DNA from: a bacterium
GTDB taxonomy: Bacteria > Elusimicrobiota > Elusimicrobia > UBA1565
DNA: 35,246 bases
Direction of reading: 5' to 3'
Assembly: GCA_004322435.1 (NCBI GenBank)
Contig: SCTT01000319.1
Coordinates: 1 to 35,246, forward strand
How positions within the stretch are numbered: position 1 is the stretch's first letter; every line of letters begins with the position of its first letter. The translations under genes were made by a program, and so were the position numbers. The notes under the pieces were generated by a model, which saw only the letters and a list, made by a program, of their open reading frames with translations, was not told the DNA's origin and made no database searches. Positions 34,167 through 35,246 of this stretch are shown here, piece by piece.

Positions 34167-35246
34167 CCATGACGACCGACACGACCTGGGCCGGCCCGCG
34201 CTCTCTGGAGCTCTTCGCGGAGGAGCAGGGCTACCTGACCCCGGGCCTCCAGCAGATCGCGGTGTTCTCGAAGCTCGCGATGGCCAAGGGCCGCGGCGCG
34301 GTGCTCACCGACGAGGACGGCAAGGACTACCTGGACCTCGTCGCCGGCGTCTGCGTCGCCTCCATCGGACACGGCCACCCCGTCTGGGCCAAGGCGCTGG
34401 CCGACCAGGCCGCGGCGCTCTCGGTGGGCTCCTTCACCACGAAGGCGCGCGTCGAGTTCGGGCGGCGCCTGATGCCGCGCCTCCCGAAGGGCCTCGACCG
34501 CGTCCAGCTCTACTCGAGCGGCGCCGAGGCCGTCGAAGCGGCCTTCCGCCTCGCCAAGAGCCGCACCGGACACTTCGAGTTCGCCGGCTTCTGGGGCGGG
34601 TTCCACGGCAAGACCGGCGGCGTGCTGCCCCTCTTGGGCGATACGTCCTTCAAGCAGGCCCTGGGCCCGCTGATGCCCGGCACCTACAGCTTCCCGTTCC
34701 CGAACCCGTACCGCTGCCCGTTCAAAACGCAAGCCCCGCACGACTGCGCGGCGCACTGCCTGGACTTCCTGCGCGAGGGCCTCAAACGGCAGACGACCGG
34801 CTCCTTGGCCGCCCTCATCTGCGAGCCCATCCAGGGCACGGCGGGCAACGTCATACCGCCGGCGGGCTGGCTCAAAGGGCTCAAGGAGGTCGCCGCCGAG
34901 GCGGGCGCCCTCCTCATCGCCGACGAGATGATCACCGGCTTCGGCCGCACCGGCCGCTGGTTCGGCGTCGAGCACGAGGGCGTGACGCCAGACGTCATCA
35001 CCCTGGGCAAGGGCGTGGCCGGGGGCTTCCCCGTCAGCGGCGTCGTGACCTCCGCGGCCGTCGCCCAGTCGAAGCCCTTCGCCAACCCCTCCGGCTCCTC
35101 CTCGAGCTACGGCGGCAACCCGCTGGCCGCCGCCGCCTGCGCGGCGACCCTGCGCATCCTGGACGACGAGCGCCTCGTCGACAACAGCGCCAAGGTCGGC
35201 GCGCGGATGCTGAGCCGCCTCCAAGCCATGAAGGAGCGCTTCGCCT
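34163..35246 (+). CDS. Class III (PLP-dependent) aminotransferase, C-terminus truncated by window edge
   Basis: Not in ORF track because no stop lies in the window. ATG in ATGA overlap; DLVAGVCVASIGHGHPVWAKAL, LYSSGAEAVEAAFRLAKSRTG, FWGGFHGKTGG, ICEPIQGTAGNVIPPAGWLKGLKEVAAEAGALLIADEMITGFGRTGRWFGVEHEGVTPDVITLGKGVAGGFPVSGVV. Confidence 0.92.
   Translation, partial: MTMTTDTTWAGPRSLELFAEEQGYLTPGLQQIAVFSKLAMAKGRGAVLTDEDGKDYLDLVAGVCVASIGHGHPVWAKALADQAAALSVGSFTTKARVEFGRRLMPRLPKGLDRVQLYSSGAEAVEAAFRLAKSRTGHFEFAGFWGGFHGKTGGVLPLLGDTSFKQALGPLMPGTYSFPFPNPYRCPFKTQAPHDCAAHCLDFLREGLKRQTTGSLAALICEPIQGTAGNVIPPAGWLKGLKEVAAEAGALLIADEMITGFGRTGRWFGVEHEGVTPDVITLGKGVAGGFPVSGVVTSAAVAQSKPFANPSGSSSSYGGNPLAAAACAATLRILDDERLVDNSAKVGARMLSRLQAMKERFA

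Noticed and set aside
1-35246. CRISPR arrays, tRNA/rRNA genes, transposases, integrases or phage genes
   Set aside because: None recognised; the only sizeable non-coding gaps contain no cloverleaf or direct-repeat array, and no mobile-element protein motifs appear in the ORFs.

Overview
High-GC bacterial window (about 99% coding) made mostly of long, tightly packed gene strings joined by 4-bp ATGA/GTGA/TTGA stop/start overlaps. Two non-coding gaps exceed 15 bp: about 2342-2420 and 31652-31909. Blocks: (A) minus strand 2341->1: nucleotide-sugar dehydrogenase, Gfo/Idh/MocA oxidoreductase, truncated SDR epimerase. (B) plus strand 2421->12719: Wzx-like flippase, GT2, WecB-type UDP-GlcNAc 2-epimerase, GT2, GT4, two methyltransferases, a polytopic membrane protein, and a YcaQ/AlkX-type HTH_42 protein. 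(C) minus strand 31651->12716: type IV pilus genes pilM-N-O-P-Q continue without a real gap into a glycan gene set (O-antigen-ligase-like protein with TPR, two YfhO-like proteins, Trm112-like/methyltransferase fusion, GT4, GT2, STELLO/RGP-like protein, plant-type GDP-mannose 3,5-epimerase, GT-C-like protein, AsnB, FkbM methyltransferase). B and C meet tail to tail on one shared CTAG that supplies both stop codons. (D) plus strand 31910->35246+: HAD hydrolase, nucleotidyltransferase, ATP-grasp protein and class III aminotransferase (truncated), a possible small-molecule pathway. The best candidates for something undescribed are the pilus-glycan gene string C, the promoter-proximal intrinsic terminator in the pilM leader, and cassette D. 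No rRNA, tRNA, CRISPR or mobile element was recognised. All family calls come from reading motifs; no database search was run.
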